A DNA stretch of 64,000 nt from contig JBOZIK010000001.1 in the NCBI GenBank assembly GCA_051453625.1, positions 149,826,135-149,890,134 on the forward strand, read 5' to 3'. How positions within the stretch are numbered: position 1 is the stretch's first letter; every line of letters starts with the position of its first letter. Origin of the DNA: Welwitschia mirabilis (taxonomy: Eukaryota; Gnetophyta; Gnetopsida; Welwitschiales). Of the stretch, positions 59,905 through 64,000 are shown one piece after another. The notes beneath the pieces are model-generated. The model saw nothing but the letters and a program-made list of their open reading frames with translations. It had not been told where the DNA came from and made no database searches. Made by a program: the position numbers and the translations under genes.

Positions 59905-62900
59905 ACCTAACTAAAATATAACTTAATGAAAAGGTTAAGGGGCACACAAAAGGAGACAAAAACAAACCTGATGGAGTGCCTCACATGAAATTGCAGGGAA
60001 CTAGAATCCCTCTATAATAAAAAGACCCTAAGAAATTTGATCTGTAAAATTTAACATCAATTTAGTTTGTTTACAAGAAATAAAAATGGGAGATGACATG
60101 AATTTAGACAACTTTAAGTAGTAGTGGAACATTTTCACATCTGTAGCATAAGGAAACTCAGGAGGAATTATGTTCCTCATAAAAAAGGAGGTAGACCTAG
60201 TTAATAGTAATAAAAATCATTTAACAATCTATTTAAAAGAAGAAGGATGAACCATAAAAAATGTTTATAGTCATCAAAACAATCTAGATAAAGCCTCCAT
60301 ATTAAAGGATCTTTAAAGCTTAGTAGTGAATAAGGCCAACTGGTTAGTAGTTGGGGATTTTAATCAATGCCTTCATAGATGGAAGAAAACTAAAGGTAAA
60401 AACTAAAATAACAGAGGGATAGTAATCCTTAAATATTTTATAGTGTAAAATGTACTCTTGGATATATCTCTTACAAGAAGCAAATACACTTGAACCAATA
60501 AGAGAATTGGAGGTAACCAGGTAATGTCTAGAATAGATTAAATCCTCATTAGAAAGGACATTGCTAAGCTACTAATTAAAGTATGAGATCTGAACAGAAT
60601 GACCTTGGATCACTAGCCAATTAAATTTATAACAGAAGTGATAATGATCCCTACAACCTCATTTTGATTGAAGTGATATTGGATTATAAGAGAATAAATC
60701 AAAATGTTATTTGAGAGGATCTAGAATCAATATGATATTACGCACTCTTTTACCTTTTTCTACAAAGGCATAAACACTCTTAAGTTACATATCAAGGATT
60801 GAAGAAGGAAGAGAAAGGAGACATTTGAATAAAAAATGAAGCTAGAGAAATAGTTATAGAAAAGTCAAGCTGAGCAAGAAGGTGGAGGAGATGAGGATTA
60901 TCTTTGTAATAGGGAATATAAATACCTCATGAAACTTAAAGAAATAAATGCAAATGATGAAAATTATTGGAGGAATAGATCTAGGATTAAGTGGGTCAAA
61001 GAAGGGGATAGATATACTAATTTTTTCTTCCAGTAGGCTAACCAGCATAGGGCAGATAACAGAATGGGGAGGCTTACTATTAGGGAGGAAGTAATATAAA
61101 ATGAAGATAAAATAGCCAAGGAAATGCAGACTCACCTCAAGAGTATGTGAAAATGGAAAGATATCACCCCCACCTCATTCTAGAGGATAAGCAAATTTTT
61201 GATAAAGATAATGTCCATCTAACTAAATTTCTAGTCAAAGAAGAGGATTAAATATCCTTAAGGTTCATGAAGAATAATAAATCTCTAGTGCTAGATAGTT
61301 GGCTAGTTGAGCAATTAAAGACCTACTTCTCTATTATGGGAGATAACCTTCATAATGTAATGCAAGATATTTTGAATAATAAACATGTTACTAAGGAAAT
61401 GAATAGAGCCAAGATCATCCTCATTTTAAAAAAAGGGATGCTAGTAAACTGGAAGACTATAAACTGCTAGGAAACTATAATGTCCTATATAAAATCTTTA
61501 AAAAAATAATGGTGGATTATATCATCCCCTGCTTCCCAAGGTGATCTCTAAGAATCAAGTTGGCTTCATCTAATCCAAGTACATCTAGGAGCAAATTCTC
61601 TTAACTTATGAAATTATTCATTTGTTAAAAAGCATAAACTTCCTTTGATCATTACTAAATTAGATATAGCAAAGGCTAATGATTTAGTTAGTTGGTAAGC
61701 CTTAGGTTGTATTCTTAAAATAATCATATTTAATCCAGATATCACTAACTTATAGTTAGATATGCAAGCTTCTATTGAGTTTAGAGTAGAAGTTAACAGT
61801 CATAGATTTAAATATCTTTCAATGGATTAGGGATTAAGATAAGGGGACCCTTTATCCCCATATATCTTTATATTTATTATAAATGTTTTATAGGATTTTT
61901 TAGAAGTAATGAAATTACAGGGATTAAATTAGGAAATGAAATGTTCATTAATAACCATCACACTGATGACACAATCATCGTGACTCAATCCTCTTGGCAA
62001 TAAATCAAAGCTATTAAGAACTTTATGAACTTATTTATAGATTTCATGGGTCTTCAAACCGATTAGAATAAATCTAAAATTCACATTATGAGAAAAAGGA
62101 TAACCAAAAGGGGTAAAACATCCAAAGTTTTAAATGCCAAAATGGGAGACCTTTAGGACATCTACCTTGGAATTCCTCTCTAAAATAGACATAAGACTCT
62201 GACTTGTAACATCATCCTAGAATCATATAAAGAAAATGCAATGCTTGATAGAATAAATTCCTCTCCTTCAATGCTAAGATCATCCTTGTAAATACTTACT
62301 TGATATCTTTATTTTGGTACATCACCTCCGTTATCAGCCCTCAAAAATTTATAATTAAAAAAATCAATAGAATCTTAAAAAACTTCATTTGGTTAGGAGG
62401 TGAAGATAATATAACATTCATCTTTGTAAATGGGAGTTCATTTCTTACCCCAAGGAGGTAAGAGGCTAGGGAACTCATAGGCTAGAGGATTGTCTTCTTA
62501 GTGGAGCACATAAAGTTCTTAAAATACTTCTCAAGGGTGGTCAACCTTAGAGCTATCTAATCAACCATAAGTACGTACTTAGAGCATAGAAGAAAGGAAG
62601 TCTTACCTTAGGAAACATATTTGTAACACTAGAAGAAACCTGATGGACCTAAACATCTATAGTAATGACACAACCAAAATGATACTCATTAAGAAGTATA
62701 GGAAAAATGAGGCTTACAAAAGTTTTCATGGGGGTAAATTCTAGATAAAATCAATATTTTTCATTGGTTGAAGGAACACAACCAAATTTTCACAAGAGTC
62801 CAACTGCTCAAATGTGGCATCCAAGTTGGTACCAATCGTCCAATTTGTCAATCATGTTACGAAGATGCTAAACATCTTTTTCATTAATGTAAATGAAACT

Positions 62901-63885
62901 AAAAATTAATGAAAGTAATGACTAGATATTACAATAGTAGAAACATATTTGAGACATGCTTGAAAGATGAGACACATCTAACATTATGGCAGATTTAACG
63001 TACTTGTAATGAAGTGATATTTAGTAATGTACTTCTTTCATTTCCTATAAATAATACTGAAAATATCAAATGGTACCATTATTAAATCAAGGCAACAATG
63101 GGGGTTACACCTAAAATTAAGTCATTAGACCCAAGCATGTTTGAGGGATGCCCTATGTTTGGGTTAAGGTATAGGCCCTGGGTTAGGAAGGTCTCTTGTA
63201 CAAACTACAAGAAGAACTTGGGGCAAATATTATCCAATTTTATAAAATATTGAGAGGATAAAGAACCACTTTTAAAAAAAATTTCAATTAAGATTACATA
63301 AGTATCCCTGGTCCACCTTTTGAACATTCTCGTGGAAAGGAAAAGAATCCTTCTCAAGAGTAAAGAACAACAAAAGACCTTTCATTTATTCCTGAGAGGC
63401 ATCTCTATGCTATCTAGTGGTCATACCAGGCATAAGGTGCTTCCACCCATATGGGGTCTAGGGTTTGATATAATTGACCAATACTTAATTTTTACTAGCT
63501 ATTGTTCAAAGCTCTCAAGGCTAAATTTTACCTTCTTCAAGGCCCTAGACCTAAGACATCAAGTTAATTTACCCCACTACTTTATTCAGCCATTATAATA
63601 GAAAGACTATTTAAGGCACTTAGACCTTGTGATGATGCTTTGGAGAGCTGCAAGAGATATAAGGATGAGGGATTCCCCCACTCCTCTTCCTCCTCCTTGG
63701 TAAAGAATATTAGGGGAGGCTCAACTTTCCAAGCAAAAAATAAGAAAAAGTCCAATAATGACAATATTGCTGAACCTGAGAAGGAGACTAAATTGGAAAG
63801 CTCTTGGTCTTAGAGAGTGGTGACTCCACCCTAAGAAGTTTAGGCAGAGGAAGCAATTCTGTTCCAAGTTTAGGAAGAGGTCATT
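59905..63885 (+). mobile_element. LINE (L1-type), copy 2, inactive
   Basis: Aligns with copy 1 from the 5' leader (AAAATATAACTTAA...AAGGTTAAG) through the endonuclease start near 60000, GDFNQCLHRWKK near 60355, RT at 61267-61470 and the RT catalytic box HHTDDTIIV near 61955. In that box the aspartate pair is kept but the Tyr-Ala is changed. The C-terminal part continues to about 63885. There is no gap, so it is the better guide to the family. Stops are frequent. After about 63885 the sequence no longer follows copy 1. Confidence 0.8.
61267..61470 (+). pseudogene. Reverse transcriptase N-terminal segment, LINE copy 2
   Basis: MKNNKSLVLDSWLVEQLKTY, then SIMGDNLHNVMQDILNNKHV and AKIILILKKG. It matches the corresponding part of copy 1 with a few changes (for example D-S-W for D-N-L). 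A stop follows shortly. Confidence 0.85.
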
Positions 63886-64000
63886 ATAACCCACATTTTG
63901 TAAGCTTTAATTAATAGATTTTATAAACTATGTAAAACATTTTTGATATTAATTCTAATGAAAATCCTTTTTTTTTTAATTCTTAGAGAGAATTTATGTG
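63886..64000. other. Window end, AT-rich, unassigned
   Basis: Nothing recognisable. Resemblance to LINE copy 1 stops near GAAGAGGTC. Confidence 0.5.

Noticed and set aside
1-64000. CRISPR arrays, operons or bacterial mobile elements
   Set aside because: No regularly spaced identical repeats with unique spacers and no bacterial-style gene arrangement; everything points to plant nuclear DNA.
1-64000. rRNA genes, functional tRNA genes or organelle DNA insertions
   Set aside because: No recognisable conserved rRNA, intact tRNA or plastid/mitochondrial gene sequence was seen on either strand.

Overview
The window looks like nuclear DNA from a flowering plant, probably a monocot. It is very AT-rich and packed with decayed transposable elements (TEs). 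I see one clearly intact gene, an intronless, GC-rich UDP-glycosyltransferase (UGT) at 44168-45658 on the minus strand. A GC-rich, single-exon gene in an AT-rich TE landscape is typical of several monocot lineages, but the species cannot be fixed from this sequence. It is a draft scaffold with ten runs of N (12315-13017, 13374-13383, 14540-14827, 16117-16313, 36138-36831, 38403-39151, 42805-43252, 50141-50240, 50901-51000, 54108-54207). Several gaps have duplicated flanks, and one appears to be artificial.

Layout. 1-4200: minus-strand Ty3/gypsy remnant of Athila type (RNase H, RT, integrase start). 5379-8563: plus-strand CACTA (En/Spm) transposase remnant with TNP2, DUF4218 and DUF4216 parts, followed by non-coding sequence and a subterminal-type repeat array at 12010-12314. 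12.3-22.9 kb: a second Ty3/gypsy element, plus strand, with LTRs, tRNA-Met primer site, gag, RT, RNase H, integrase and a C-terminal tail. It is nested in a minus-strand hAT transposase (22915-24115) whose reading frame is cut at the LTR edge. 24-29.4 kb: AT-rich sequence, a possible plant-mobile-domain remnant, and a repeat shared with 49.9-50.1 kb. 30118-31247: a plus-strand ORF resembling the plant transposon-protein family, with a hydrophobic C-terminus and a polypurine tract, upstream of a complete LTR (31664-33031).

33.4-39.6 kb and 59.9-63.9 kb: two plus-strand LINE copies sharing the same 5' flank, which is a piece of that LTR in antisense. 40.3-42.55 kb: a third LINE, minus strand. 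44.0-46.6 kb: the UGT with a TATA-like box, a telo-box motif and a 445-bp foldback element carrying seven W-box cores upstream. 46.7-47.4 kb: a truncated Helitron end, cut by a minus-strand LTR (47362-48832). 50.3-55.7 kb: a larger Helitron encoding an N-terminal DUF6570-like part, an HUH replicase domain with intact HxH motif, and a PIF1-type helicase. 56.4-58.6 kb: two tandem repeat blocks, a probable tRNA-derived SINE head and an LTR-like promoter.

Almost every TE reading frame is interrupted by stops of the kind made by C-to-T and G-to-A change (CAG/CAA to TAG/TAA, TGG to TAG/TGA). This fits long-term cytosine methylation. The UGT is free of such damage. I found no new enzymatic system. 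The most interesting items are the W-box foldback element near the UGT, the LINE plus antisense-LTR compound unit, the ORF next to the LTR, and the assembly artefacts at gaps.
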